A stretch of DNA of 64,000 nt, from NCBI RefSeq assembly GCF_020342435.1, contig NZ_CP080504.1, positions 149,698-213,697 on the forward strand, read 5' to 3'. Of this stretch, positions 35,584 to 46,328 are shown one piece after another. Position numbers and translations under genes: made by a program. The notes beneath the pieces were generated by a model. That model did no database searches. It saw only the letters and a list, made by a program, of their open reading frames with translations, and was not told the origin of the DNA. Source of the DNA: Candidatus Vallotiella sp. (ex Adelges kitamiensis). GTDB lineage: Bacteria; Pseudomonadota; Gammaproteobacteria; Burkholderiales; Burkholderiaceae. Positions within the stretch are counted from its first letter, which is position 1. Each line of letters starts with the position of its first letter.

Positions 35584-37050
35584 TTATATAGTTCCACCCA
35601 CCGTTATACGATCGATGCGTAATGTTGGCTGCCCAACTCCGACTGGTACAGTCTGACCTTCTTTCCCGCATACGCCCACGCCCGTGTCTAATGACATATT
35701 GTTGCCGATCATCGATATATATTTAAGAGATTCTGGTCCGTTTCCTACCAGGGTTGCACCCTTAACAGGGTAGGAAATCTTTCCATTCTCGATCATGTAG
35801 GCCTCGGAAGTAGAGAATACAAACTTTCCATTCGTGATATCAACTTGCCCACCACCGAAATTAACTGCGTATAGACCATGATTAACCGATGCGATAATCT
35901 CGTCGGGATCTTGATTACCGCCTAACATATAAGTGTTTGTCATGCGCGGCATCGGTAATGCAGCATACGATTCTCTCCGAGCATTGCCAGTAACCTTAGT
36001 CTTCATCAGTCGCGCATTAAGCGTATCTTGCATGTAGCCGGTCAGGATTCCATCCTCGATCAACGTCGTACATTGTGTGAGGTTGCCCTCATCATCGATG
36101 TTCAACGAGCCACGCCGATTTGCCAGTGTTCCGTTATCGACTACTGTGACGCCGTGAGCGGCAACTCGTTCACCAATACGTCCAGAGAACGCCGACGAGC
36201 CTTTACGGTTAAAATCGCCTTCCAACCCGTGACCAATCGCTTCATGCAGTAGCACGCCTGGCCATCCAGGCCCGAGTACAACTGTCATCGTGCCAGCGGG
36301 CGCAGGGAGTGCCTCTAAGTTTACCAGTGCAGCATGCACTGCACTGTCGACATAATTCGTTATTACTTCTTCGGTGAAGTAGGCGTAGTCGTAGCGGCCT
36401 CCGCCACCGCTAGTGCCCATCTCACGTCGCTGGTTCTGCTCAGCAATAACTGTAACAGACATACGAACAAGGGGCCGAAGGTCGGCAGCCAATGCGCCAT
36501 CACTGCGCGCTACCAGAATAACATCGTATTCGCCTGATAAACTTGCTATCACTTGCGTGACGCGTGGATCCTTCGAGTGAGCTATTTTCTCTATACGTTC
36601 TAGAAGGGCTACTTTTGCATTCGCATCCAGAGAGTTCAGAGGATCTGTAGGCTGGTATAGGTTATGTCCAACGTTGCTGTGCAATACCCCAGCGACCCGA
36701 GCGTAAGCTTTTCCACTGCCTACTTGAGCAATCGAGCGGGTAGCCTGGGCTGCTTGTGCTAGCGCTTGTAGAGATAAATCATCGTAGTATGCGAATGCTG
36801 TATGCTGGCCGACTATCGCGCGCACGCCTACACCCTGATCAATGCTAAAACTACCTGATTTGACAATGCCTTCCTCCAGGCTCCACGTTTCGCTTCGGGT
36901 TATTTGTAAGTACAAATCTGCGTAGTCAACTCGATGAAAAAAAATTTCGTTTAGCGTGCGCAGAAGGATGGACTCATCAAGGCCATAGTGTGTAAGAAGA
37001 AGATCTTTAGCAGTAGACAGATGACAGAGGTTTGGTTCGATCATATTCAT
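35584..37050 (-). CDS. tldD: Metalloprotease TldD
   Basis: TldD (488 aa) partners TldE/PmbA in a zinc protease that trims peptides and unfolded segments (microcin B17 and CcdA in E. coli). The zinc-binding [15 protein letters not shown] is complete near residue 268. [19 protein letters not shown] and the C-terminal glycine-rich [31 protein letters not shown] are intact. The partner pmbA is not in the window. The gene usually found between tldD and yhdP (a nitrilase) is gone; only 137 bases remain. Confidence 0.95.
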   Translation of the reverse strand: MNMIEPNLCHLSTAKDLLLTHYGLDESILLRTLNEIFFHRVDYADLYLQITRSETWSLEEGIVKSGSFSIDQGVGVRAIVGQHTAFAYYDDLSLQALAQAAQATRSIAQVGSGKAYARVAGVLHSNVGHNLYQPTDPLNSLDANAKVALLERIEKIAHSKDPRVTQVIASLSGEYDVILVARSDGALAADLRPLVRMSVTVIAEQNQRREMGTSGGGGRYDYAYFTEEVITNYVDSAVHAALVNLEALPAPAGTMTVVLGPGWPGVLLHEAIGHGLEGDFNRKGSSAFSGRIGERVAAHGVTVVDNGTLANRRGSLNIDDEGNLTQCTTLIEDGILTGYMQDTLNARLMKTKVTGNARRESYAALPMPRMTNTYMLGGNQDPDEIIASVNHGLYAVNFGGGQVDITNGKFVFSTSEAYMIENGKISYPVKGATLVGNGPESLKYISMIGNNMSLDTGVGVCGKEGQTVPVGVGQPTLRIDRITVGGTI

Positions 37051-37187
37051 ATGGAATCGCCCGTTTGACTATTAGTAAACGGGGTTAATATTTCGACAGT
37101 GCGATTTAAAACGCAAGCGATTCGTTATTGGAAGCGGTGTGGATCGTCGCCTGGCATCGCTTTTTCTGAAAACAGAGTTGTTCATTG

Positions 37188-40100
37188 CTATGATGAATAA
37201 GGTTCAATGTTTTTTATCTTACCGTGATCTTTTAGTAATTGCTTAACTCGCGGATGTGACCACGAGCCTGTTACTGTGTAGTGACGTGCGAATGACTGCG
37301 AAATAGGTTCAGATAAAACCAGGCTAGCGACAAGTGTACCTAAGCCAAGTAGTGGGTTGACTGCAGCTGTAGCTAGTGCTACGGTGTCTAGACTTAGCGA
37401 CGGCGTTACTGTCATTAGCAGGTCCTGCTGTTCACGCTCGAGATCTATATTGCCATGCAATGTAATCTTGGCAAATGCACTTTTCAGCGCAAAGTTATCG
37501 CTTCTAACAATGCCGTTTTTGATCGTACTAGTAGTAGATATATTGTTAAATGGTAGTCCTGCGCCAAACAATGCGTTTAAATCTAACATCGCTAATCGGG
37601 TAAGCGATTGAAGACTGAGTACGCTGAGCAGTTTAACTGCGCCTGGATCGACCTTTAGGATTTGGCCATGCATTAGTCTGAGTAATAGTTTTCCATTCAG
37701 TGTTGCATAATTAATCTGCATCAGTCTGCCTTGCCAGTTAATACTGCCTGACAGTTCACCGCTGCTACCCTTGAGTGTTCTGGGTAAGCCAAGGCAGTCT
37801 AGCAAGGTACCACCATCAGCGATGTTAAGCTTGAAATTCACTGCCGTGCGCCATAAGTTATTATGGCTATCGATATTTGTGCAGCCAGTAGTGCCTTGTG
37901 TTATTCGAGAGGTTGTTGCGATTATTGATAGCCGAGCTGCTGGATTTATCGCATCTAACTGGTCTAATTTCCAGACTGGCGCTCCCTTTTCGTCAATGTT
38001 ATGTGCATTGACTTTGATCTTGCCGAGATTGTGTTTTCGCACAGTACATTCATTGATGATTAGGTCTATTGATGGGAGATACCGCGCTGGTTCTTCTAAC
38101 CTTGGGCTTCCTAGCATCGGTTCGCAACTATTTGGAATCACTAGTTTATCCAGACGAGCGACTATCTGCCCATATGGGTTATTTGGTGTCTGTGAGTGCC
38201 ATGTGATATAGCCAGATACCATGCCCGATACAATACGAACCCTCCATACACCTAGTTTCCCCGTCGCGTTAATTACTATGTTTTTCCAGTGCCGGTTCAA
38301 CAATTTTAATGTACCTAAGTGCAGGGAGATGCGAGTAGGTACAAGTGATTTAATGTTACCTAATAGATTGAGCGAAGTAGCCATGTCTGGCACACGAAGC
38401 GCTGAACCGACACAAGCTGAAGTAGGATGTGTAAATAACACAGTAGAGACTGGATCAGTTGATATAGCATTAGTAGGGATCGATAGGCTATCGAACAGCG
38501 CTCGCCATGCGTCTGCGTCGAAATATGCTATGTCTGCTGTTACAGTTGTCCCCCCTTTTCTAGACAAAATTTCTTTTTTGTTTATGGTGATCATACCATG
38601 CATAATTATCGGTTTGTTATTGACGCGCCGCACTAGATAAGTAAGGTTGAGTAGCCCGAGTTGTGCATCCAGTCGACTAATATCTGTCATGCGTTGTTTA
38701 CCCATAACCGCCGGACGGAGGCTCAATAAGAATGACATGGGTGCGCCAGCCGGTTTCATGAATGGCGCTGGTAATTGCAGCGCGAGTCCACGCAGATCTG
38801 AAGTAACTGAGATGTAAGGTAGTTTGTTCTTATACGTGTGCACAGTTACTGAGTAAGGTACGCAGCCCGATACGCGAGTGAGCAGCGTGGATACTGGTCT
38901 TGGTAACGCTATGGCTTGGATCGCGTTGGTACATAAGTGGCCCGATACACTGAAGCTGCCTGATTTATCCCCCTGTATACATCCATTAGCGCAAATATTC
39001 CCACCAAGGAACTGGCCAGTGATATGCCTAATCGTCACTGTGTTCTCAGTAAAATCTACCTTTCCATGGATCTGCGTAATGGGTGGAATTACCGAAAGCT
39101 GCTTTCCAGATACAAACGATACCGTATCGTGTGCCAAACTAAGTGAGCCGTTCACACGAATATGTGTCCTATTCAAATGGAGTGGAATCGATAGCCGAAG
39201 CGCCAACGTCGCGTTGCCTTTAGCTCTTACAAGCTTTCCCGGATGGTTGAAGAGTACTGCAAGCGAGCTATGATTTACATAATTAAGCATATCGGCTAGA
39301 GAGCCACTAGCTACGCCGTCAATTACTAGATCCGAGTCAAGTGCAGCTAAATCGTTAATATGACCCGTTAACTGAGCTAGAGTGACACGCTGGTAGCGTG
39401 CGCGCTGGATATCAAGATGCAATATATTCTGACTCATCCAGAATAGACCATCGATGCCGTCGAACGTAGGCCATATTTCCGGCATGTCTTTTCTTATCTG
39501 ATTCTGAAAACTCGGCGTTGGATCAAAACTACCATTTTGAAATGGTACAACTATCTTGAATACACCAGCTTGTGAATTACGTATGTACGGGAACTTAGAC
39601 AGTTCACCGTGGATGGAGATCTTCGCATTGCGCACAGTTCCGGCTTTCAGTGCATGGTTCAAATAGGAGCGGGTATGTTTGCTGATTCTGGTGGGCAAAT
39701 ATCGCGCAAGGCGAGATAGCAACAGCCTATCAAATATCGCTTCCATATCGAGCTTTCCATATCCGTGTCCCGGATTTGAATAGATGCCCCTTGCGCTAGC
39801 GCATAGGTCTTGATTATCGAGAATTAATCGAGAGATGTTAACCGTAATGGCTGGGCGGGATAAATCCGCAGCTAGTGCACGCGCAGTCCATGTTGCCTCA
39901 GCTATAAACCGTTTAAACGTAAGTCGAGGATTCTCAAATTCTGCAGGGATCGAAACTACGGCGTTGGTGGTATTAATCATGGCATAACCACCATTCTGAT
40001 CAGCGCTAACCTTACCCCATATATTTTCTGCACCAGGCAGTGGATCCTGAGCGCTAAAGCTGACTCCCTCAAGTTCAGCATTTATGCGATAACGTATAAT

Positions 40101-41468
40101 TGGTTCGCTGCTACTGATTTTAGCTATTCTAGCGGCTTCTTGACTATGTGGTGCGCGGTGCTCAATTTGTATCTCGTAGTTCGCTAGCGTGCCATGTGGG
40201 TCAAACCGCTCCAATTCATTAAGTATACGATGCGGTAGTGGCAATGTGCGCAGGAAGTGCGTAAGCACCCCAAGATCGATCGCATCTCCGCTAATACCAA
40301 TTAATTGCCCCCGGCTTAGTGTTGCTCGGCGAAACTGGGCGTTAAATCTGCCAATACTAAGCAGCCGGGTAATTGGTGTGCCGTCCGGGAGTGGAATCTG
40401 CCCGCCCACTTCAATGCGTACATTGCCTAAATTTAGCGTGTAATCAATATTATGTATATTGCTATGATGTAGTGACCAATCTAATCGGACGCTGGGTACA
40501 TCCAGTTGCGGCAGCGTCGGGTCTATGCACAGTCGTAACTCTGATCCGGATAATACGCCACGTGCACCCCTCCATTTCCCATCTGAGAAGTTAAGCCACG
40601 CAACTGCGTTCAGCATGCCGCTCTGAACATTTAGGCATGTACCTGTATAGCGTATCAGCTCGTGTAACGCTATGCTTTTACTCGAAGCAAATATCGTTCC
40701 GCTCCAACCTGCTGGCTCCGCGAGCATCTTCAGTGGAGAATGATAAAATTGTGCGCGGAAAGAAATCGGGCCACGTAGGAAATGTCCGTCTGGTTGAGCT
40801 TGTACGCTAAGCTGATGACTTAGGCTGTGGTTTTTAATGACTACGCAGATATTTCGACATGTTAGTGTCGGCAAGCCTCGTGGCGCGTTGATCCAGTGTA
40901 GGACTCCACCACGCAACAATATGATACGCTGCATCATCAGCCAGCGTAGGATTGCACTATTACTATGCTGATGTGGATCGACTCGCACACCGGCAATTGT
41001 ATAAGTGCCATCAGTGTGTCGTTCGATGAAAATATCGGGTTGCTCCACTATTAGACTTGAGAATACCGGTTCTAGACGAGTTAACGAACGCCATGATAGA
41101 GTGGCGCTAGCATTAGGCACTTCGAGCATACGCTGTCCGTCTAAACCTATGATCGTCAGTTTGTAAATCTCTATCGTGGGTTGAAATCCGCTCCAGCGAC
41201 CAGTCAACTTACCTATATGTACTGGAGCATGAAGCGTATCTGAGATACATCGCTCAATATACGGCCGCATCGAATCTAGTCGGGGGAAGATGACGTAGCG
41301 TAGACTTAAGTAAATAGCTGCAGCACCAAAGTACAGCGTAATAGCCAGGATCGTACAAAACCCGAGTATACGTCGCAATATCCGATCATTCGGCCAGTTT
41401 AGCCATCTACTTCCGGATTTTGTATTGCGCGAATCTTGAGAATCGAATTTTTCATGACGGTCTAGCAT
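37188..41468 (-). CDS. yhdP: YhdP, AsmA-like inter-membrane lipid transport protein
   Basis: A giant 1426-residue protein of the YhdP family. An N-terminal membrane anchor (about residues 35-62, ILGFCTILAITLYFGAAAIY) leads into a long periplasmic beta-rich body (DUF3971) and a C-terminal AsmA-like end with NPLLGLGTLVASLVLSEPISQSFARHYTVTGSW. YhdP with TamB and YdbH forms bridges carrying phospholipids to the outer membrane. The ATG at 41468 is chosen over a TTG at 41483. The frame is intact over 4.3 kb, which argues for strong selection in an otherwise eroding region. Confidence 0.92.
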   Translation of the reverse strand: MLDRHEKFDSQDSRNTKSGSRWLNWPNDRILRRILGFCTILAITLYFGAAAIYLSLRYVIFPRLDSMRPYIERCISDTLHAPVHIGKLTGRWSGFQPTIEIYKLTIIGLDGQRMLEVPNASATLSWRSLTRLEPVFSSLIVEQPDIFIERHTDGTYTIAGVRVDPHQHSNSAILRWLMMQRIILLRGGVLHWINAPRGLPTLTCRNICVVIKNHSLSHQLSVQAQPDGHFLRGPISFRAQFYHSPLKMLAEPAGWSGTIFASSKSIALHELIRYTGTCLNVQSGMLNAVAWLNFSDGKWRGARGVLSGSELRLCIDPTLPQLDVPSVRLDWSLHHSNIHNIDYTLNLGNVRIEVGGQIPLPDGTPITRLLSIGRFNAQFRRATLSRGQLIGISGDAIDLGVLTHFLRTLPLPHRILNELERFDPHGTLANYEIQIEHRAPHSQEAARIAKISSSEPIIRYRINAELEGVSFSAQDPLPGAENIWGKVSADQNGGYAMINTTNAVVSIPAEFENPRLTFKRFIAEATWTARALAADLSRPAITVNISRLILDNQDLCASARGIYSNPGHGYGKLDMEAIFDRLLLSRLARYLPTRISKHTRSYLNHALKAGTVRNAKISIHGELSKFPYIRNSQAGVFKIVVPFQNGSFDPTPSFQNQIRKDMPEIWPTFDGIDGLFWMSQNILHLDIQRARYQRVTLAQLTGHINDLAALDSDLVIDGVASGSLADMLNYVNHSSLAVLFNHPGKLVRAKGNATLALRLSIPLHLNRTHIRVNGSLSLAHDTVSFVSGKQLSVIPPITQIHGKVDFTENTVTIRHITGQFLGGNICANGCIQGDKSGSFSVSGHLCTNAIQAIALPRPVSTLLTRVSGCVPYSVTVHTYKNKLPYISVTSDLRGLALQLPAPFMKPAGAPMSFLLSLRPAVMGKQRMTDISRLDAQLGLLNLTYLVRRVNNKPIIMHGMITINKKEILSRKGGTTVTADIAYFDADAWRALFDSLSIPTNAISTDPVSTVLFTHPTSACVGSALRVPDMATSLNLLGNIKSLVPTRISLHLGTLKLLNRHWKNIVINATGKLGVWRVRIVSGMVSGYITWHSQTPNNPYGQIVARLDKLVIPNSCEPMLGSPRLEEPARYLPSIDLIINECTVRKHNLGKIKVNAHNIDEKGAPVWKLDQLDAINPAARLSIIATTSRITQGTTGCTNIDSHNNLWRTAVNFKLNIADGGTLLDCLGLPRTLKGSSGELSGSINWQGRLMQINYATLNGKLLLRLMHGQILKVDPGAVKLLSVLSLQSLTRLAMLDLNALFGAGLPFNNISTTSTIKNGIVRSDNFALKSAFAKITLHGNIDLEREQQDLLMTVTPSLSLDTVALATAAVNPLLGLGTLVASLVLSEPISQSFARHYTVTGSWSHPRVKQLLKDHGKIKNIEPYSS

Positions 41469-42221
41469 TCGAGGAGAACGCAATATGTGATGGTGGGCAT
41501 AAAAAATAAACGTAACATAGAGTATGTGGGTAAAATCATATGAGACTTACATTCGGCACTGCATCAGTCTTTGGAGACTGATGTCCTCAGCGCTTACTAA
41601 GGTTAGTCCGTCTCTAATTTTTTCAAACAGTGATGATAGTGATGAAGTGCGATTTAGCTAGCTAGGTAAATGTGTGCAGATAAAGTTCTGCCACAATAAA
41701 TTTAGATAAGTTGTAAATTCATTGACCTTGCTATAAACAAGGTCGGTCGCAGATATTGTATGGCATGTATGTTAAACGTGCAGCGATTGCTCAGAATGGC
41801 CCGACCTGATCTAAATAGATAGTGGGCTTCGAGAGAAGTAAGTAAAATACATTATCTAGCATAGATATACTTGTATTTTCGAAGATGAGGGAAAAACAGG
41901 GAGGGGTATTACCCCTCCCTGTTTCTGATCTCGAAATAAGTCTTTCTCATAAGTTAGGTGTCGCTTAAGACTTGCGACGGCTGAGTGTATCTCTATCATA
42001 AACAGTGTATTTCTATATGGAAATACAGCTGCGTACAGGGGTAATTTTGGTTCACTTTTATCCTTGCGTCGGTATATTCAGAGGAACATTTTTGCAGACG
42101 TGGAAGTATGTATTAGAACGCTATACATCTCTAGTTTGATCAATTTTAGTAAAAAGGCCTGTTAAGAAAGTGTGAGAAGTATATGCATATAGTATGCGTA
42201 TTTTAGGTAAGTAGAGGCGCT
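41469..42221. other. Spacer between recN and yhdP
   Basis: No gene remnant recognised; glnE is expected upstream of yhdP in Burkholderia but was not identified. Hairpins: CATCAGTCT-TTGG-AGACTGATG (41562-41583), GACCTTG-CTATAAA-CAAGGTC (41724-41744), and the strong one at 41894-41924. Confidence 0.55.
41894..41924 (-). terminator. 15-bp G-rich terminator downstream of recN
   Basis: AAACAGGGAGGGGTA, one-base centre, then its exact reverse complement. On the minus strand the stem runs into TTTTTCCC, as in a rho-independent terminator. It lies about 300 bases after the recN stop and would end the nadK-recN side. The other flank also has an A/T edge, so it may act in both directions. Confidence 0.6.
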
Positions 42222-43874
42222 TCAAGCAGCTAGCATTTCTTTTGCGTGCTTTCGCGTGATCTCGGTAATCTCGATACCCCCAAGCATGCGAGCTATCTCC
42301 TCGACGCGGATTGCATAATCTAGTACAGTTACTTTAATGCACGCCTCATCTTGAGAGTCTGCAAACTTGGCTACGTTGAAGTGGTGTTCACCTCGGGAAG
42401 CGACCTGCGGCAAATGAGTTACACACAATACTTGCCGGATCTGGCCGAGCTGGCTTAACAAGCGTCCAACGACCTCCGCTACCGCGCCGCTGATTCCACT
42501 GTCAACTTCATCGAAAATCAGTGTTGGCGTTAGGCTTGCAGTGCTCAAAATTACTGACAGCGCAAGGCTAATGCGGGCTAATTCTCCGCCAGAAGCTACT
42601 TTCTCTATTGGCTGCAACCGCATTCCGGCATGGCTAGCTACCCGGAACTCTACCTGCTCGAGCCCATGCTGGCCACCTACAGGCAATAACTCCAACGTAA
42701 CCTCGAACCGCCCACCAGACATTGATAAGTCTTGCATCCAGCCGGTTACTGCGGCGCTTAGTCTCTTCGCTGCCTTGATACGAGCTTTAGATAGTCGCTT
42801 CGCAAGAAGCGTATAGGCTTGCTCCGCACACTCTCTCGCAGAGCGCAACGCATCAATGTCTGCCGCTAAATCTAGCGTTTGTAGCTGGGTGCGTCGAGCT
42901 AGCAACTCATCTGGTAGTGCATCCGGTTGTATTCGGAATTTACGCGCAGTCGAATATAGCGCATCAAGCCGGGTTTCAATTTGCGCGAATCGAGCTGGTT
43001 CAAGCTCAAGTCTCTGTGCGTAGTGGGTAAGCGAATAAGCTGCTTCCTGTAATTGAATCTCAGCAGGCTCTAAAGTAGATAACGCGTCATTGAGTGTACT
43101 ATCGATCTTAGCTAGGCTTCGCAGTTGAGCGATGATTGCACTTAGTTGCATAACTATAGCGTTATCCGACGTGGATAAAATTCCTAGCGCCGACTGCACA
43201 CCATCAATCAAGTTTGCTGCGTGCGCTAGTTGATCGTGCTCGATGCTAATTTTATCCCATTCACCGGGTTGCGGCGCCAGTTTCTCGAGCTCTGCAAATT
43301 GCCACATCAGTCGTTCTCGTTCAAGCTGCATCTCACCCTTTCGCTCCTCTGCAGTCTGTGCAGCCGCTACCGCGTCGCGCAGACTGCGCCATGCCCGTGC
43401 GACGTCTTCAGCTAAAAATTTTAGACCTGCATGTGCATCGAATAGCTCGCGTTGTGCATCACCACGCATCAGTAACTGATGGGCATGCTGACCATAAATA
43501 TCCACAAGCATTCCACCGATATCTCGTAATTCGCTAAGCGTAGCCACTGCACCGTTGATAAATGCACGTGAACGACCGTTAGCAGTAATTACACGGCGCA
43601 ATATCACATGCCCGCCGCCGTCATAAAACGCATGCTTTGTAAGCCACTGCACAGCACCTTCATGCACGTCAAGATTTGCGGTGATGTCCGCGCGACCCTG
43701 CCCGGTCCGCACCACTGCCGAGTCGGATCGAGCGCCGAGCACTAACGCCAATGCGTCGATTAGGATCGATTTTCCGGCACCGGTTTCACCAGAAAAAACA
43801 GTAAAGCCTTGCCCGAACTCAATGTCGAGCGAGGTGACGATAACAAAGTTCCGGATTGATAAATGACGTAGCAT
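42222..43874 (-). CDS. recN: DNA repair protein RecN
   Basis: RecN (550 aa) is an SMC-like ATPase in double-strand break repair. The N-terminal MLRHLSIRNFVIV and Walker A SGETGAGKS (about 29-37) are followed by long coiled-coil arms. The C-terminal signature VASGGELARISLAL and Walker B LIFDEVDSGISG complete the ATPase head. It follows nadK by 79 bases. Retained while mutL is dead, so break repair seems favoured over mismatch repair. Confidence 0.95.
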   Translation of the reverse strand: MLRHLSIRNFVIVTSLDIEFGQGFTVFSGETGAGKSILIDALALVLGARSDSAVVRTGQGRADITANLDVHEGAVQWLTKHAFYDGGGHVILRRVITANGRSRAFINGAVATLSELRDIGGMLVDIYGQHAHQLLMRGDAQRELFDAHAGLKFLAEDVARAWRSLRDAVAAAQTAEERKGEMQLERERLMWQFAELEKLAPQPGEWDKISIEHDQLAHAANLIDGVQSALGILSTSDNAIVMQLSAIIAQLRSLAKIDSTLNDALSTLEPAEIQLQEAAYSLTHYAQRLELEPARFAQIETRLDALYSTARKFRIQPDALPDELLARRTQLQTLDLAADIDALRSARECAEQAYTLLAKRLSKARIKAAKRLSAAVTGWMQDLSMSGGRFEVTLELLPVGGQHGLEQVEFRVASHAGMRLQPIEKVASGGELARISLALSVILSTASLTPTLIFDEVDSGISGAVAEVVGRLLSQLGQIRQVLCVTHLPQVASRGEHHFNVAKFADSQDEACIKVTVLDYAIRVEEIARMLGGIEITEITRKHAKEMLAA

Positions 43875-43953
43875 AGTCGAAGAAAGCAGTCGTCGTGAAA
43901 ATCTGACTAACTAGATTTTAATGATTTAAACGGCGTATGGCGACGGCGCTGCT

Positions 43954-44850
43954 TTAGCCGGGCTTCTCCCCACCTAGCGACGAATGCTCATTCCAGTGTA
44001 GCTTCTTGCGCAAAGTCCGATAATAACTGTATCCAATTGGATGTAGGAACGGTACTGTGTACCTGGAACGCTGTACCTCGATCGTATCTTTAAGTTGTAA
44101 CGCAGTGAATGACTGCATATCAAAATTCACATTGACGTCTCGGCCACCAATAATCTGGATCGCGATCCGGCACGTGTCAGGCAGTACAATCGGCCGATTT
44201 GACAATGCGTGTGGCGCGATTGGCACCAGCACAATTCCTTGCAATTGCGGATGCAGTAACGGGCCGTTAGAAGAAAGTGCGTACGCAGTTGAACCGGTTG
44301 GCGTAGCTACAATCAGTCCGTCTGATCGCTGGTCCGACATAAAGTTATCGTCAACTGACACGCGTAATTCCGTCATTCCAGAGAAGCCGCTTCGGTTTAC
44401 AACTACGTCGTTAAATGCCTGTGCATGATAAATCTGGGTGCCATTGCGCATGATTCTAGCTTCTACTAATGACCTCTCTTCGCGTTCATAGCTGCCCAAT
44501 AGCATTTGGGGCAATTGATTCATATCAGCGATTTCGATGTCAGTGATAAAGCCAAACCGGCCGTGGTTAACACCGATTAGCGGGGTACGGTATGGAGCGA
44601 GTTGCCGGCCGATACCCAGCATAGTACCGTCGCCACCGAGCACAACGGCAACGTCGGCGCGAGAGCCAATTTCGGCCGGTGTAAACGCCGGATAGGAGTG
44701 AAGTCCGTTTTCGCGCGCTGTCTCAGCCTCGAACACAATTTGGAACCCGCGTTGTGTCAGGTGCTCAGCAAGCGCGACAAGCAGCTTGCCAGCGCTAGGT
44801 GAGTTATTGCGCCCAACTAGCGCAATAGTTTTGAAGGGGCCGATTTTCAT
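43954..44850 (-). CDS. nadK: NAD kinase
   Basis: NadK (298 aa) phosphorylates NAD to NADP. The GGDGT motif is at 72-76, [11 protein letters not shown] follows, and the NE/D-type adenine-binding loop appears as [16 protein letters not shown]. All family blocks are present in order. It is the first gene of a nadK-recN pair on the minus strand. In Burkholderia the divergent neighbour is hrcA; no intact hrcA is present here. Confidence 0.96.
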   Translation of the reverse strand: MKIGPFKTIALVGRNNSPSAGKLLVALAEHLTQRGFQIVFEAETARENGLHSYPAFTPAEIGSRADVAVVLGGDGTMLGIGRQLAPYRTPLIGVNHGRFGFITDIEIADMNQLPQMLLGSYEREERSLVEARIMRNGTQIYHAQAFNDVVVNRSGFSGMTELRVSVDDNFMSDQRSDGLIVATPTGSTAYALSSNGPLLHPQLQGIVLVPIAPHALSNRPIVLPDTCRIAIQIIGGRDVNVNFDMQSFTALQLKDTIEVQRSRYTVPFLHPIGYSYYRTLRKKLHWNEHSSLGGEKPG

Positions 44851-45625
44851 GCCCGCATTACACCACAGGTATCTAAAAAACTATATGCTTTCGTAGTTTA
44901 CGTGTTATATGCTTTCGGATAAATAAAAAATCTCTCTAAGAGCAAAATTATATTTTGTATGTAGATTCTTTATATAGATCCCGCTTAGATTCCAAGAGTA
45001 TTGCTGAAAATCAGCGGGTTGTTTTTAACAATGAGCTAAGTATTCGATACTTGAATTCTGCCTAGAGGAAATCTATATCACGTATACCTGGCTAAGAATT
45101 CACCTTGGCACTTTACGCCGCACCGATTCCACATGTAGTGCACCATCGGCACTATATCGCTATGTCTGTATCAGTATCAAAAAACGCTGAAATTCCTATA
45201 AGTTTCCCAATGTGAATTTAAAGATCTCGATTATTTTTAGAGCATAACGATAGTATCAACCATTGACCTCTAATGAACTGAAACGTATGCTATAGACAGT
45301 ATAAAGTTCAATATTTTTAATTCTCAAAGCATTTGGAAAAGGTCGGATATATATTAATATTCTATGAAGCCAGCTTAATGAGCTTCATCGAAGATATCGT
45401 ATAAATCGATAGAAACCACCGCATATAGAAAATACAATATGTAGCCGTATAAACAGCTCGTCTGCGTACTACGCTGTATAGACATGACTTTTTAGGGAAA
45501 GCTATTGAAAAGTCTTGCGTCGACCCCAAAGTCGATTAGTAACTAAACGTATCTTGCGTCCTAATGCCTGCAGTTCGGCTGGGCGCGGAAACAGTCGGAT
45601 CAAACTATTATTGACCACAGCTATT
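44851..45625. other. Decayed spacer between nadK and grpE (hrcA/hemH slot)
   Basis: About 775 bases where Burkholderia hold hrcA, hemH and an S4-domain gene. None could be recognised with certainty. An ATGAAGC/GCTTCAT stem lies at about 45364-45388. The right end carries the putative heat-shock promoter. Confidence 0.5.
45504..45531 (+). promoter_or_regulatory. Possible sigma-32 promoter of grpE
   Basis: ATTGAAA (45504-45510) and CCCCAAAG (45524-45531), 13 bases apart, resemble the heat-shock -35 (CTTGAAA) and -10 (CCCCATNT) boxes about 95 bases before the grpE start. The match is partial. Confidence 0.35.
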
Positions 45626-46234
45626 ATGGAAGAAAAGCAAGTCGGCCAGAATTTTCCTACATCAGACACAGAACCTACCGGTAACGATTCACAATCGTCG
45701 GGAGCATCGCATATATGTCCAAATGAGAGTCCTCACGAAGGGGATGTAATAGAACAGCCGGGCATCCCTGACACTAAAGCACTCGAGCAAGCCCATGCTA
45801 AAATTTCTGAATTGCATGAGAGTTTTATGCGTGCTCAAGCGGAGACAGAAAACGTAAGACGGCGCACCCAAGACGACGTTGCTAAAGCACATAAGTTTGC
45901 TATCGAGAGTTTCGCTAAACATCTTTTGCCAGTTGTTGACAGTCTCGAGGCCGCACTAGCGGATATTACGGGTGACTTTGAAAAAGTACGTGAAGGCGTC
46001 GAATTAACATTACGGCAATTGTCTAGCGCTTTAGAGAAGGGCCGTGTTGTCCAGATTAATCCTATCGGCGAAACATTCGATCCACACCAGCATCAGGCGA
46101 TCTCGCTAATACCGACCGAGCAGGCACCTAACACAATCGTTAGCGTATTACAAAAAGGCTATGTAATTGCCGATCGTGTGCTCCGCCCCGCCCTAGTTAC
46201 TGTAGCCGCGCCCGAGGCTACGTCAAGGTATTGA
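45626..46234 (+). CDS. grpE: Nucleotide exchange factor GrpE
   Basis: GrpE (202 aa from this start) releases ADP from DnaK. An acidic, poorly conserved N-terminus (about 1-60) precedes the long helix [20 protein letters not shown] and [20 protein letters not shown]. The beta-wing end has [12 protein letters not shown] and [20 protein letters not shown]. The ATG at 45626 (MEEKQVGQ) fits the family; the frame is open 37 codons further up. First of the grpE-dnaK-dnaJ series. Confidence 0.94.
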   Translation: MEEKQVGQNFPTSDTEPTGNDSQSSGASHICPNESPHEGDVIEQPGIPDTKALEQAHAKISELHESFMRAQAETENVRRRTQDDVAKAHKFAIESFAKHLLPVVDSLEAALADITGDFEKVREGVELTLRQLSSALEKGRVVQINPIGETFDPHQHQAISLIPTEQAPNTIVSVLQKGYVIADRVLRPALVTVAAPEATSRY

Positions 46235-46278
46235 AATCGGCGCTGTTGTACCTATGTTGTGAGCAGATGTGAATGAAT

Positions 46279-46299
46279 GACTAGCGTGATACGCTAGTC
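46279..46299 (+). repeat. 9-bp hairpin in the dnaK leader
   Basis: GACTAGCGT, loop GAT, ACGCTAGTC, about 30 bases before the dnaK start and just before its ribosome binding site (CAGGAGA, 46314-46320). It could slow read-through or affect translation; no function is known to me. Confidence 0.6.
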
Positions 46300-46328
46300 C
46301 GCTAGATCAAAGCCAGGAGATTAGTAAA

